Source: Streptococcus mitis bv. 2 str. SK95 (GTDB lineage: Bacteria; Bacillota; Bacilli; Lactobacillales; Streptococcaceae). Taken from it: 64,000 nt of DNA. The notes beneath the pieces are model-generated. The model was not told the DNA's origin, did not search any database, and worked only from the letters and a program-made list of their open reading frames with translations. How positions within the stretch are numbered: the first letter of the stretch is position 1; each line of letters starts with the position of its first letter. Positions 24,101 to 32,042 of the stretch are shown in pieces. Position numbers and translations under genes: made by a program. The stretch is from NCBI RefSeq assembly GCF_000222705.1, contig NZ_AFUB01000015.1, positions 1 to 64,000 on the forward strand, read 5' to 3'.

Positions 24101-26479
24101 ATGATTGCGACAGCAGATCGCGAGAACACCTGGTTTGCAGTTCAGGAAATTGCAGTCAACCGTCCAGTTGAAAAAGCTCGTAGCCAACAAGCAACGACAG
24201 TTAGTCTAAGCTCAAACTTAGTTTACAAACTAAATACCTCAGCTCGTCAAATCACTGATGGCAAGGACAATACAGAAGCCATGATGGCAAATGCTGACGG
24301 TAGCAATACAACTCCAGTAGATGCCTGGGCACAGCTTGACCTCGGTGAAGTCAAGTCAGTTACTAAAGTTCGTCTTCGCCAAGGAACGGGTGATAAACTT
24401 GCCGCAGGTGTACTTGAGTACTCTACAGATGGAACTGCATGGCAAGAGTTGGATCGCCTATCAGGAGAACAAACCAAGGAAGTGACCAGAGCTATCAATG
24501 CTCGTTACATCCGAGTACGCAATACCAAGGCCCTTGACCTTTGGTGGCGTATCCAGGACTTCTCTGTTGAGACACGTTTTGGAAGCAGTGAGTTAACGGA
24601 CACCAACGTCGATGCTTTGAAGGAAACGCCGGTAGTGGATAGCTTGGGACGTTATGAACTTCAAATTCCAGCTGGAACCAAACTTCCTGCAAATAGCTAT
24701 CTAGGTATGAAGCTTGACCGTATCCATCAGGTCAAGAGCATCCAGCTCCAAGGTCAGGCCAACCCTGCTCTTAGCCTAGAGTATTCTGCAAATGCGCAAG
24801 AATGGACGCCAGCTAGCCAGTTGAAAGACAGATCTGTGGCAACCCACTTGGTACGTTATGTTCGTCTGGTCAACAAAACAGATCAGGAACAAGCTGTGAC
24901 AGCCACTTCTCTTCTTGTGACGACCAAAGAAGTGCAACCAACAAAATTGGAATCAACTTCAATGGGAATTCACCCAGCATACGGCAGCAATGATGTTCGT
25001 AAACTGAACAATCTAGATCAATTGTTTGATGGTGTTTACAACAACTTCGTTGAGTTTTCAGACTATGCCCATAAAGATGGGCACGTGACCTTGAAACTTG
25101 GTAGCGAACGCACTATCAAGAAGATTAGAGCCTACATCCAAGACGGAACTCAAAACTACCTTCGTGATGGTAAGATCCAAGTCAGCCAAGATGGTAAAAC
25201 TTGGACAGATGTTGTGACAGTAGGAGATGGTGTGGCTAATAGCCAACACGATGATTCTCTGACAGATGGTTGGACTCATGATTCTAAGATGCCAGGAAAT
25301 CGCTACATTGAAGGTGAATTGACGACACCGGTCAAAGCCAACTATCTCCGTGTCCTCTATACAGCGGATTATGATGCCCGTTTTGTAGGATTTACAGAAT
25401 TGGTCATCAACGATGGTGAATTTGTTAAACCAATCAATGATCCAACAGTAGAAGGAAGTAGTGGAGAAAGCCAAGGCAACCTTTATAATAATCTTGTAGA
25501 CGGCAAAGTCTTGACCAGCTATAAGTCTGAAAAAGACAAGGGAGAGTTGGTGTATCACTTGTCTGAGCCAACTAATGCCAACCACCTTCGTCTCGTTTCC
25601 AGTCTTCCTGAAGGAGCGAAAGCACGCATTCTTGCTAGAACACTCAAGGATGGTCAAGATAGCTGGACAGACCTCGGTGCCATTACATCTAGTCTCCAAA
25701 CCTTCGCTATCCGAAATGGTGGCTCTCTTCTAGACGTCAAATTAGTCTGGGAAGGCGGCAAGGCTGAGTTTTATGAATTGGCGAGCTTCTATCAAGCATT
25801 AACAGAAGAATCGGTTCAATCAAGCAAGGGTGATGAAGAACCACCAATTTTGAGCAAACCGGACTTTACAGGTGGTGTGAATGCGGCTGAGGCAGCAGTG
25901 CATGAAGTACCAGAGTACACAGGTTCACTTGGCACAGCAGGAGATCAGCCAGCACCGACAGTTGAGAAACTAGAATTCACAGGTGGTGTCAATGCAGTTG
26001 AAGCCTTGGTACATGAGCTTCCAGAGTACACAGGTTCACTTAGTACAGTAGGAGATCAGCCAGCACCGATAGTTGAGAAACTAGAGTTTACAGGTGGTGT
26101 GAATGCGGCAGAAGCAGCAGTGCATGAAGTACCAGAGTACACAGGTTCACTTAGTACAGTAGGAGATCAGCCAGCACCGACAGTTGAGAAACCAGAGTTT
26201 ACAGGTGGTGTGAATGCAGTTGAAGCGGCAGTTCATGAAGTGCCAGCGTACACAGGTCCGCTTGGAACAGCCGGAGACCAACCAGCACCGACAGTTGAAA
26301 AACTAGAGTACAAATTGAACTTAAGTTCACTCACTGATACTAAGACTCAAGAAGTTAAACATGATGATCAGAAGGAGCTTCCGGCAACAGGTGAAAGCAA
26401 ATCTGACACAGCTCTCTTCCTAGCAGGCGTAAGTCTAGCCCTATCTGCTATCTTTATCGCGAAAGGGAAAAAGGAATAG
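18155..26479 (+). CDS. Surface-anchored GH20-GH84 dual glycosidase with carbohydrate-binding modules
   Basis: A 2774-residue wall-anchored protein. The start chosen is the ATG at 18155, behind AGGAG (18146-18150); an in-frame ATG at 18134 has no ribosome binding site. Order: YSIRK signal; F5/8-type module (about 140-287); GH20 domain (about 370-870) with catalytic D694-E695 in HIGTDEYYG; a LamG-like stretch and a second F5/8 module (about 1050-1190); GH84 domain (about 1250-1850) with GFIEGYYGNPWS and the catalytic pair D1513-D1514 in FGILADDAPSP; several more F5/8-like modules; four 37-residue repeats; LPATGESK and a membrane tail. GH84 enzymes remove beta-linked GlcNAc and GH20 enzymes remove terminal GlcNAc/GalNAc or lacto-N-biose. 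The Thr before the D-E pair differs from the commoner GGDE, so the GH20 specificity is open. As I recall, nothing lies between the GH101 gene and pbp1a in reference pneumococci. Confidence 0.9.
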   Translation: MDKHFFEKRCHYSIRKFAIGAASVMIGASIFGANLAHASETEVKSSTEDTITQVKPMDKLPDDLAAALEKADAEAATEGNQEGSQATEEGTKPEETGKTTSTTTSSVPETSEIPKEEVQPAETNTPATKPTNQEVEERPDLNHLEGTTASANNHEAGTSFTADKAVDGDDSTRWATDRDVPKPTFELTLPKTTLIKHVEIDWDRRLRNGQNDPNIKSWSLYYAGQEDVGANGEKQWKLAHTKTGDPVLDEKVDLAESIKAKYLKLEVNDYQAGTMGWRNVGIQEIRAYSNVPDHSKVTDIRQVDQLDVAEDGKSLVLPSLPGQVSLIGSNKQGVIDLQNRIYQPLTDQRVKVMVQQIKDSHTFTKEFEVVIKGLHQDEGVGVKPKVAPAVQQWYGKEGQSSITSDTVLATGDSGFDQAATFYQSDLASRGLELATGDKQAQKRIEFKKVENKGYGKEGYGITIQDDVITIEAATKTGAFYATRTLLQMGETDLQNGEIRDFPSFSHRGFMLDTGRKFIPYDTLVDIMLNMAYYKMNDLQLHLNDNYIFLKEHLAGKNLTPEEQLKYVLEHAKTGFRLETDIVGQNGQKLTSDEHYTKEEMQNLIKLAKALHINLVPEIDTPGHALSFVKVRPDLMYQGSLSDYAGKHNVERVAMLDLDNKYDETLAFVKSVYDKLLDGPDAPLHGVSTVHIGTDEYYGSRESYRRYVNDLIKYIKGKGYTPRIWGSLSAKRGNTPVDWNGVEVDIWSIGWQRPNEAIAQGAKIINITDVPTYSVPSGSNSQAAYGDYANYERQYNSWTPNDFRTGGGPLLESSHPGIIGGGHAVWNDNIDLHETGLTSYDIFKRFFKSMQTTAERTWGSDRAAATFAERTLPTSPYAPQSNPDKEIDQSDLFTINPETVKNYASKKVKTSEQGLAFEKDSSIEGLAGDVGPSHVLKFDVTVTGDGEQTLSTSGDNRIYLADKDGYLAYQFEQFHIQFKKKLEKNKRYQISIVTKPQSTEVYVDGEKIERIADPAHPRLAHTSLVLPLESIGGFKGILHSAELTDKPFVNPRLIANDKFTATASSQELPGTATEGAVEKAFDNDPNTFWHTKWTGDTAPYTLTMTLKEAEKVNGLTYLPRPGGGNGVVTRYEIYAQKDGQMVKVSEGNWDNNAQEKTVNFAAVHTNKIELKVLEGVGGFASAAEVHLLKPVKEEQETPAPSQPEKPTTPEKPKVDQTGDGTVELADQFTASKPASEDSIAAASKSNDYLKKEYKVFPTPQKVTYGEGVTALRKQVNLVMGDQLDIYTRNRLKSILQDNQVSYTTGKAAIAGVTNIYLGVHGQGSQAEQNLSKVSAGLFDKIDAYALSIKDNSISIVGKDTDAVFYGLTTLKHMLKESQVPVLRNVTVEDYAELKNRGFIEGYYGNPWSNADRAELMRFGGDLKLNQYFFAPKDDPYHNKKWRELYPEEKLAEIRELARVGNQSKTRYVWTIHPFMNNRIRFGNEAHYQEDLATIKAKFTQLMKVGVREFGILADDAPSPVGGYNSYNRLMQDMTKWLTEMQGTYSGLRKEMIFVPGQYWGNGREDELKSLNENLPHSTSMTLTGGKIWGEVSESFLSTLKNNLSTGGKTYRPVSLWINWPVTDNSKQHLILGGGEKFLHPNVDPSLLSGIMLNPMQQSEPSKIALFSGAQYSWKQWKSEEEAKKINDIAFNFVENGHFEDSKVSAAFRELGKHMINQNMDNRVVKLEESVDLAPKLTDFMTKLKAGQDVTAERAALRAEFAKIKEAVELYKASGDKKMVAQIHYWLDNAIDQMNALDAFLTGTEAMATNDAAKLWDSYYKGLKFYEQSQTHTFHYVDHMEKAELGVQHIRPFILSLKEILASEVQKVLHPDQIISTFITNRTGVEGGLAEVTDGDLATHAIIKSPNSIKTGDYIGMKFNKPVAIQTLTFAMGTQANPRDTFSKAEVQYQDENDNWVTLKEPSYVGNESLLKFENLNIKAKAVRMIATADRENTWFAVQEIAVNRPVEKARSQQATTVSLSSNLVYKLNTSARQITDGKDNTEAMMANADGSNTTPVDAWAQLDLGEVKSVTKVRLRQGTGDKLAAGVLEYSTDGTAWQELDRLSGEQTKEVTRAINARYIRVRNTKALDLWWRIQDFSVETRFGSSELTDTNVDALKETPVVDSLGRYELQIPAGTKLPANSYLGMKLDRIHQVKSIQLQGQANPALSLEYSANAQEWTPASQLKDRSVATHLVRYVRLVNKTDQEQAVTATSLLVTTKEVQPTKLESTSMGIHPAYGSNDVRKLNNLDQLFDGVYNNFVEFSDYAHKDGHVTLKLGSERTIKKIRAYIQDGTQNYLRDGKIQVSQDGKTWTDVVTVGDGVANSQHDDSLTDGWTHDSKMPGNRYIEGELTTPVKANYLRVLYTADYDARFVGFTELVINDGEFVKPINDPTVEGSSGESQGNLYNNLVDGKVLTSYKSEKDKGELVYHLSEPTNANHLRLVSSLPEGAKARILARTLKDGQDSWTDLGAITSSLQTFAIRNGGSLLDVKLVWEGGKAEFYELASFYQALTEESVQSSKGDEEPPILSKPDFTGGVNAAEAAVHEVPEYTGSLGTAGDQPAPTVEKLEFTGGVNAVEALVHELPEYTGSLSTVGDQPAPIVEKLEFTGGVNAAEAAVHEVPEYTGSLSTVGDQPAPTVEKPEFTGGVNAVEAAVHEVPAYTGPLGTAGDQPAPTVEKLEYKLNLSSLTDTKTQEVKHDDQKELPATGESKSDTALFLAGVSLALSAIFIAKGKKE
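25865..26308 (+). repeat. 111-bp tandem repeats in the GH20-GH84 wall-spanning region
   Basis: Four units of 111 bp, each coding for a [15 protein letters not shown]-like core followed by YTGSLGTAGDQPAPTVEK. The core is shared with the 51-bp repeats of the GH101 gene upstream; from memory, similar repeats stand before the anchor of pneumococcal NanA. Unit number may vary between strains. Confidence 0.92.
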
Positions 26480-26617
26480 CTTCTAATTACCTTTGCTTTT
26501 GACAAATTTTAGCATCAAGAGGAAGTGAAAAGACAGCTCCCTAACCTCTATAATAGTTAGAGAAACTATCAAAAGAGTTATGGTGCTGTTGGGATAAACT
26601 ATTGTGCTATAAAGAAT

Positions 26618-26651
26618 AAAAATCCTGAGAATTTTACTTCTCAGGATTTTA
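26618..26651. terminator. Bidirectional terminator between the glycosidase gene and pbp1a
   Basis: A 12-bp perfect stem, AAATCCTGAGAA (26620-26631) with TTCTCAGGATTT (26638-26649), 6-base loop, A-rich on the left and T-rich on the right, so it can serve both convergent genes. Confidence 0.9.
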
Positions 26652-26652
26652 C

Positions 26653-28800
26653 TTATTGTTGTGGTTGACTTGGTTGGTTTTGCTCAGCAGGTGCAGTGCC
26701 TGATTGTTGAGGAATCGTCTGCGTTTGACTTGTACTTGGAGTAGTTGAACTTGACTGAGAAGTCGAACTCTCAGATGTTGAGCTAGAACTTTCAGATGTC
26801 GAACTTTGTTGTGTAGATGATGAAGGGGTCCACGTATTGCGTGCTCCATTCTTAAAGACAAATTCTCCGCTTCTGTAAAGGCCTTCAGGCATGGTCCAAT
26901 CCCCTGGATGGTCATCTGTTGAGAGGTAGGTCATCATCGAACGGTAGACCTTAGCAGCAACATAGAAGCCATCACCAACTATAGGAGTAAGGCGGTTCGA
27001 GTAACCAGTCCAAACGGCCATTGAATATTTACGAGTATAGCCAACGAACATTTCGTCCGGAGCTACATAACCCGTATTTTTAATGTAGTTTTCAATCTCA
27101 TCATCTGTATAGTTTGACGTACCAGTTTTACCAGCTTGTGGTAGCCAAGGGAGGTAGGCTCCTCGACCAGTTCCGTATGCCAAAACGGTTTTCATCATAT
27201 CTGTCATCATATAGGCTGTCGTTTCTTTCATAGCACGTGTACCAGAATCAGAGAATTCTTTTGAACTGCCATCACTAAAGATAATCTTATTGATATACAT
27301 AGGTTTGCGGTAGATACCGCCATTGGCAAAAGCAGCATAAGCCGCAGCCATCTTCTCGCTGCTTGCTCCATACTTTTTGTCAGATTCGGTTGTATTACTT
27401 GAAATAGCATTAGCATAGTGTATGCTTGGATAGTCAATACCGAGTCCATTTAGAAACGTCTTGGCGCGATCAAGTCCTACTTTCTCTAGCGTTTCTACAG
27501 CCGGCACATTCCGTGATTGCTGGAGAGCATACTGGAGTGTTATGTTTCCAAAGTAACTCTTATCCCAGTTATAGACAGGGGTAGAGGTTCCGGGGTAATT
27601 ATAAGGACTATCGTGAACAATCGAAGCAGTTGAGTCATAAACGCCATATTCCAAAGCAGGAGCATAGTCTGTAATAGGCTTCATGGTAGAACCCCAGTCA
27701 CGGTTAGTTTCTACAGCCTGGTTTATTCCAAAGGAAACGTTACTTGATTGGTGGCGAGCACCTAATTGGGCAATGACTTTCCCGTTTGTGACATCAACGA
27801 TAGTAGAGGCCACCTGTAACTCATCATCTGGATAGTTGACATACTCATCCGTATTGTAAATATCCCAGAGACGTTGTTGGACCTTAGAATCAACGTTTGT
27901 GTAGACTTCCATACCCGTAGTCAAAAGGTTGTAACCTGTTTCCTGTTCAACTTGGTCAATCACCTCTTTGAGGTAATTATCCATGTATGGAGGATAACTG
28001 TTAGCTGATTTTAGGCTTTGAAGTCCATCTGTAATCGGAGTATTAATCGCTTTTTCGTATTGTTCGGCTGTAATGTAACCTTGCCCTTTCATCTCAGAGA
28101 GGACGAGATTACGCCGTTCTTGGGCGGCTTCCGGATGCGAGTATGGATCATACTGGTTTGGAGCCTGAGGCATTCCGGCAAGGAGGGCCAATTGAGGGAT
28201 GCTCAAATCTTTGAGGTCTTTGCCATAGTAACTTTGAGCTGCCGTTTGCATCCCGTAATTTCCGTTGGACATATAGACCTTGTTGATGTAGTAAGTTAGG
28301 ATTTCTTGTTTGGTCGCCTTTTGTTCTAGCTGAACGGCTAGCCAAGCTTCCTGAGCCTTACGTGAAAGTGTCTGGTCAGATGTTGACGTTGAGAAGTAGG
28401 TTAATTTAATCAACTGCTGTGTCAAGGTAGAACCACCTTGAAGACCGCCCCCACCACGAAGGTTTCGTAAGGAAGCGCCTAGGATACGAATCGTATCTAC
28501 TCCTCGGTGACTAAAGAAACGATGATCTTCAATAGAGACAATTGCATTGACCAGCTCCGTAGGGATTTCATTAGCCTGTGCATTGACACGGCGCTCAGAA
28601 CCCAGATCAGCGATCAGTTCATTTTTGCTGTCATAGATCTTACTAGACGTTGTAGCGACTAGTTTGCTTTCGGATAGGGTCGGAGCCTTGCTTACATAGT
28701 AGAGAAAAAGGCCTCCACCTAGCATAATAGCTGCGATAAATACAGTCAAGAGGCAGATACTGACATACTTAACTATTCGCAGGAAAGTTTGTTTGTTCAT
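26653..28800 (-). CDS. pbp1a: Penicillin-binding protein 1A
   Basis: A bifunctional class A PBP (715 residues) that polymerises and cross-links peptidoglycan on the outer face of the membrane. It has a short cytoplasmic head, one membrane segment (about 12-35), a GT51 domain with [12 protein letters not shown], and a transpeptidase domain with active-site S371 in STMK, the SRN motif (QSRNVPAVE) and KTGTSN. A Ser/Thr/Gln-rich tail ends the protein. Numbering is one higher than pneumococcal PBP1A. At 575-578 it has NTGY where penicillin-sensitive pneumococci have TSQF; the T next to the active Ser is unchanged. It overlaps recU by 4 bp and is transcribed with it. Confidence 0.96.
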   Translation of the reverse strand: MNKQTFLRIVKYVSICLLTVFIAAIMLGGGLFLYYVSKAPTLSESKLVATTSSKIYDSKNELIADLGSERRVNAQANEIPTELVNAIVSIEDHRFFSHRGVDTIRILGASLRNLRGGGGLQGGSTLTQQLIKLTYFSTSTSDQTLSRKAQEAWLAVQLEQKATKQEILTYYINKVYMSNGNYGMQTAAQSYYGKDLKDLSIPQLALLAGMPQAPNQYDPYSHPEAAQERRNLVLSEMKGQGYITAEQYEKAINTPITDGLQSLKSANSYPPYMDNYLKEVIDQVEQETGYNLLTTGMEVYTNVDSKVQQRLWDIYNTDEYVNYPDDELQVASTIVDVTNGKVIAQLGARHQSSNVSFGINQAVETNRDWGSTMKPITDYAPALEYGVYDSTASIVHDSPYNYPGTSTPVYNWDKSYFGNITLQYALQQSRNVPAVETLEKVGLDRAKTFLNGLGIDYPSIHYANAISSNTTESDKKYGASSEKMAAAYAAFANGGIYRKPMYINKIIFSDGSSKEFSDSGTRAMKETTAYMMTDMMKTVLAYGTGRGAYLPWLPQAGKTGTSNYTDDEIENYIKNTGYVAPDEMFVGYTRKYSMAVWTGYSNRLTPIVGDGFYVAAKVYRSMMTYLSTDDHPGDWTMPEGLYRSGEFVFKNGARNTWTPSSSTQQSSTSESSSSTSESSTSQSSSTTPSTSQTQTIPQQSGTAPAEQNQPSQPQQ

Positions 28801-29393
28801 CTTATTTTACCACCTAGTAAATGTTCTTTGATAACTTCGAGATAGGGAATCTGTGGAAAGGCACCAGGCTCAATCCTATATCCATTTTCTCGAATATATC
28901 CAAGTGGCATTGACTTTTGTCCCATATCTTGATGATAGAAACGAATCAAATCAATGGCCGGCAATAAGTAGGTTTCTTGCTGAGAAGAAAAGTGAAGGAG
29001 GACAAAGCAGATTCCTTGCTGGGCAAGAACTTGTTCCATATGCTGGATCTGATGGAGATGAAAATTCTTCATCGGAATCGCATGTTTTTGCCTGGTTTCC
29101 TTTGCTTCAAAGTCGATGTAGTATCCATCATAAACCCCTGAATAGTCAGTAGTTGAGGCTTGTCTAAAGTAGGCTTCAACGATCTTGGCTCGACTTCTTT
29201 GGGGATAGTCGACACGTACGATTTGGATGGGAGTCGGTTTCTTGTGAATCACTGCTAACCCATGCGACAAATAGTAGTCGTTCGTAGCGTTGATCATCTT
29301 TTCAAAAGACATTCCCCGATTTGCGAAATTTTTAGTTTGTGACGGGGGTGCTTGTCTCTTCTGTGATGAAAGTTTATGTGGATAGTTGACCAT
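28797..29393 (-). CDS. recU: Holliday junction resolvase RecU
   Basis: A 198-residue resolvase that cuts four-way junctions during recombination and chromosome segregation. Key features are [14 protein letters not shown] near residue 24, [21 protein letters not shown] (the metal-binding Asp and Glu-x-Lys core of the RecU nuclease) and [10 protein letters not shown]. Length matches streptococcal RecU. It is the first gene of the recU-pbp1a pair, a conserved order in Firmicutes. The start codon lies under the -35 of the divergent ypsA promoter, so the two transcription units are very close. Confidence 0.96.
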   Translation of the reverse strand: MVNYPHKLSSQKRQAPPSQTKNFANRGMSFEKMINATNDYYLSHGLAVIHKKPTPIQIVRVDYPQRSRAKIVEAYFRQASTTDYSGVYDGYYIDFEAKETRQKHAIPMKNFHLHQIQHMEQVLAQQGICFVLLHFSSQQETYLLPAIDLIRFYHQDMGQKSMPLGYIRENGYRIEPGAFPQIPYLEVIKEHLLGGKIR

Positions 29394-29414
29394 AATTCTC
29401 CTTATTGGTACAAT
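29386..29414 (+). promoter_or_regulatory. ypsA promoter
   Basis: -35 TTGACC (29386-29391), 17-base spacer, extended -10 TGGTACAAT (hexamer 29409-29414). The -35 overlaps the first codons of recU on the other strand. Confidence 0.75.
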
Positions 29415-29425
29415 AACATCACTCT

Positions 29426-29434
29426 ATTATATCA
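29426..29434 (-). promoter_or_regulatory. recU-pbp1a extended -10
   Basis: On the minus strand, TGATATAAT (29434 to 29426) stands about 33 bases before the recU ATG. The -35 is poor. It faces the ypsA promoter. Confidence 0.55.
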
Positions 29435-29459
29435 TAAATTTACAAAGAAAGGGTTAAAA

Positions 29460-29987
29460 ATGACAACAGCCTTGATTTTAGGCTATTCAGCCTTCGACCT
29501 TGGTCTCTTTAATGACAAGGATATTCGCGTTGATATTATCAAAACAGCCATTCACAGAGACCTAGAACGTCTAGCAGAAGAAGGGGTGACCTGGCTTGTT
29601 TTTACAGGGACTCTGGGCTTTGAGTACTGGGTGCTGGAAGTGGCACAGGATATGAAAGCAGACTATGGCTTTCAGTTGGCAACGATTTTTGCCTTTGAAA
29701 CCCATGGTAGTAACTGGAATGAGGCCAATCAAATCAAACTCAGTGAGTTCAAGCAGGTTGACTTTGTCAAATATGCCTATCCACAATATGAGCACAAGGG
29801 ACAATTACGCGATTATCAGAAATTTCTGCTGGAAAATACGGATGGATGCTATCTCTTTTATGACGAAGAAAACGAAACCAAGTTACAGTATTTTTACCAG
29901 ATGATGAAAAATCAAGAAGGCTATGTTACAAAAAGATTAACATTTGAGGATCTGAACGAAATAGTGGAAAATTTTTCCGAAAAATGA
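29460..29987 (+). CDS. ypsA: YpsA-family protein (DUF1273, SLOG fold)
   Basis: A 175-residue cytoplasmic protein starting [17 protein letters not shown] at the ATG at 29460, behind AAAGAAAGGG; a longer in-frame reading from 29376 has no ribosome binding site and overlaps the recU start. The N-terminal [12 protein letters not shown] and the [13 protein letters not shown] segment are typical of the YpsA branch of SLOG proteins, thought to bind a nucleotide or nucleotide-sugar. In Bacillus and Staphylococcus YpsA has been linked to cell division, and the neighbouring gpsB supports this. Biochemical activity is not established. Confidence 0.88.
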   Translation: MTTALILGYSAFDLGLFNDKDIRVDIIKTAIHRDLERLAEEGVTWLVFTGTLGFEYWVLEVAQDMKADYGFQLATIFAFETHGSNWNEANQIKLSEFKQVDFVKYAYPQYEHKGQLRDYQKFLLENTDGCYLFYDEENETKLQYFYQMMKNQEGYVTKRLTFEDLNEIVENFSEK

Positions 29988-29997
29988 GGCTTTGACC

Positions 29998-30027
29998 TTG
30001 ATTTTTGTTTGTCTTTTTTTATATAAT
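29998..30027 (+). promoter_or_regulatory. gpsB promoter
   Basis: -35 TTGATT (29998-30003), 18-base spacer, -10 TATAAT (30022-30027), about 30 bases before the gpsB start. Confidence 0.65.
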
Positions 30028-30056
30028 AAGAATAGCAATCAAGAATGGAGAGAGAA

Positions 30057-30386
30057 ATGGCAAGTATTATTTTTTCAGCAAAAGATATTTTTGAACAAGA
30101 GTTTGGACGTGAAGTTCGCGGATATAGTAAGGCAGAGGTAGACGAGTTCCTAGATGATGTGATCAAGGATTATGAGACTTACGCAGCTTTGGTCAAATCT
30201 CTTCGTCAGGAGATTGCTGATTTGAAGGAGGAATTGTCTAACAAGCCACAGGCAAGTTCTACTCAACAAAGTTCTATCGAAGTAACAAGTTCTACTCCAA
30301 TGACAAATTTTGATATTTTGAAACGATTGAATCGACTTGAAAAAGAAGTATTCGGTAAGCAAATCGTAGACAATTCTGAGTTATAA
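30057..30386 (+). CDS. gpsB: Cell division regulator GpsB
   Basis: A 109-residue DivIVA-like coiled-coil protein that links septal and peripheral peptidoglycan synthesis by docking PBPs and the StkP kinase at midcell. The N-terminal domain reads [19 protein letters not shown] then [20 protein letters not shown], followed by a coiled coil and a short C-terminal helix ([16 protein letters not shown]). The start at 30057 gives the known pneumococcal length and has GGAGAG upstream; an in-frame ATG 12 bases earlier lacks one. It lies between ypsA and rnpB, the same order as in many Firmicutes, and close to pbp1a, whose product is a GpsB partner in related species. Confidence 0.95.
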   Translation: MASIIFSAKDIFEQEFGREVRGYSKAEVDEFLDDVIKDYETYAALVKSLRQEIADLKEELSNKPQASSTQQSSIEVTSSTPMTNFDILKRLNRLEKEVFGKQIVDNSEL

Positions 30387-30395
30387 TTAGGTGTC

Positions 30396-30802
30396 TATTA
30401 GATGCAATTTTTGGATAATCGCGTGAAGAGAATCCCTTTTCATGAGGAAAGTCCATGCTAGCACAGGCTGTGATGCCTGTAGTGTTTGTGCTAGGCGAAA
30501 CCATAAGCCTAGGGACGAGAGATCGTTACGGCAGTCGAAATGGCTAAGTTTTCGGATAGGTCAGAGTAGGCTTGAAAGTGCCACAGTGACGGAGTCTCTC
30601 TGGAAACGGAGAGAGTGGAACGCGGTAAACCCCTCAAGCTAGCAACCCAAATTTCGGTCGGGGCATGGAGTGCACGGAAACGAACGTAGTACTCTGACTG
30701 CTATCAGTTATAGGCTGCTAGTGGTAGACAGATGATTATCGAAGGAAGTGGTCCTAGTCACTTCTGGAACAAAACATGGCTTATAGAAAATTGCATATAG
30801 GT
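30396..30802 (+). ncRNA. rnpB: RNase P RNA (type B)
   Basis: The catalytic RNA of RNase P, which matures tRNA 5' ends. The conserved cores are present in order: GAGGAAAGTCCATGCTAGCAC (from 30459), GTAGTGTTTGTGCTAGGCGA, AAGTGCCACAGTGACGGAGTC, GAGTGGAACGCGGTAAACCCCT, and GGAACAAAACATGGCTTATAG near the 3' end. The P1 helix pairs ATGCAATTTT (30402-30411) with AAAATTGCAT (30787-30796), which fixes the ends to within a few bases. Size near 400 nt fits the Bacillus-type RNA. Open frames crossing it are chance. Confidence 0.97.
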
Positions 30803-30837
30803 TGGGGCTGAGAAATCTTTCTCAACCTCATTTTTTA
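30801..30837 (+). terminator. rnpB terminator
   Basis: Inner stem TGAGAAA with TTTCTCA (within 30809-30824), extended by GGTTG/CAACC-type pairs, then ATTTTTT ending at 30836, immediately after the P1 helix of RNase P RNA. Confidence 0.8.
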
Positions 30838-30872
30838 AAGTGTACAAAAGAAAGGTCTTACAAGACTGTAAA

Positions 30873-32030
30873 ATGAAAAAAGAATTTAATTTAATCGCAA
30901 CTGCTGCAGCGGGGCTCGAGGCTGTCGTTGGACGTGAGGTGCGAGAGTTAGGCTATGATTGCCATGTTGAAAACGGCCGTGTCCGTTTTCAAGGAGATGT
31001 GAAAACAATCATAGAGACCAATCTCTGGCTTCGTGCAGCGGATCGCATCAAGATTGTAGTTGGAAGCTTTCCTGCAAAGACTTTTGAAGAGCTTTTCCAA
31101 GGAGTTTTTGCTCTGGATTGGGAAAACTATCTCCCGCTCGGGGCACGTTTCCCTATTTCCAAGGCTAAATGCGTTAAGTCTAAACTTCACAATGAGCCTA
31201 GTGTTCAGGCTATTTCCAAGAAGGCGGTTGTGAAGAAACTGCAAAAGCACTATGCCCGTCCAGAAGGGGTTCCCTTGATGGAAACTGGTCCCGAGTTTAA
31301 GATAGAGGTGTCCATCCTTAAAGATGTGGCGACTGTCATGATTGACACGACAGGTTCTAGCCTCTTTAAGCGTGGTTATCGTACGGAAAAGGGTGGAGCT
31401 CCTATCAAAGAGAACATGGCAGCAGCCATTTTACAACTCTCTAACTGGTATCCAGACAAGCCCTTGATTGATCCGACCTGTGGTTCAGGAACTTTCTGTA
31501 TCGAGGCGGCTATGATAGCTAAAAAGATGGCTCCTGGCCTCCGCCGTTCCTTTGCTTTTGAGGAATGGAACTGGGTCAGCGATCGGTTAATCCAAGAAGT
31601 TCGCACAGAGGCTGCTAAGAAAATCGATCGTGAGATAGAATTGGATATTATGGGCTGTGATATTGATGCTCGGATGGTTGAGATTGCTAAGGCCAATGCT
31701 CAAGCAGCAGGCGTGGCAGGTGATATCACTTTTAAGCAAATGCGGGTACAGGACTTGCGCTCAGACAAGATAAATGGTGTTATCATTTCCAATCCACCAT
31801 ATGGTGAACGTTTGTCGGATGATGCAGGAGTTACCAAGCTCTATGCTGAAATGGGACAGGTCTTTGCACCACTGAAAACCTGGAGTAAGTTTATCCTGAC
31901 GAGTGATGAAGCTTTTGAAAGCAAATACGGAAGTCCAGCGGATAAAAAGCGCAAACTTTATAACGGAACCTTAAAAGTGGATTTGTATCAATACTTTGGT
32001 CAGCGTGTGAAACGCCAAGAGGTAAAGTAG
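30873..32030 (+). CDS. THUMP-domain 23S rRNA (guanine-N2) methyltransferase, YpsC/RlmL type
   Basis: A 385-residue SAM-dependent RNA methyltransferase. The start at 30873 (MKKEFNLIATAAAGLEAVVGRE) is preferred over an in-frame reading from 30840, which falls in the T-run of the rnpB terminator. The N-terminal third is a THUMP RNA-binding domain. The C-terminal domain has the SAM motif DPTCGSGTFCIEAAM and the NPPYGERL motif of N2-guanine methyltransferases. The Bacillus homologue is YpsC, and E. coli RlmL modifies G2445 of 23S rRNA; the target here is inferred. Linkage with ypsA and gpsB mirrors ypsABC. It is 12 bases upstream of mapZ. Confidence 0.9.
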   Translation: MKKEFNLIATAAAGLEAVVGREVRELGYDCHVENGRVRFQGDVKTIIETNLWLRAADRIKIVVGSFPAKTFEELFQGVFALDWENYLPLGARFPISKAKCVKSKLHNEPSVQAISKKAVVKKLQKHYARPEGVPLMETGPEFKIEVSILKDVATVMIDTTGSSLFKRGYRTEKGGAPIKENMAAAILQLSNWYPDKPLIDPTCGSGTFCIEAAMIAKKMAPGLRRSFAFEEWNWVSDRLIQEVRTEAAKKIDREIELDIMGCDIDARMVEIAKANAQAAGVAGDITFKQMRVQDLRSDKINGVIISNPPYGERLSDDAGVTKLYAEMGQVFAPLKTWSKFILTSDEAFESKYGSPADKKRKLYNGTLKVDLYQYFGQRVKRQEVK

Positions 32031-32042
32031 AAAGGAAGACAG

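Noticed and set aside
25058-25699. 213-codon antisense open frame in the GH20-GH84 gene
   Set aside because: It is a by-product of the codon usage of the sense gene, Cys/Ile-rich without domain features and without a start signal.
30442-30642. Open frame of 66 codons on the plus strand
   Set aside because: It lies wholly inside the RNase P RNA gene and has no ribosome binding site.
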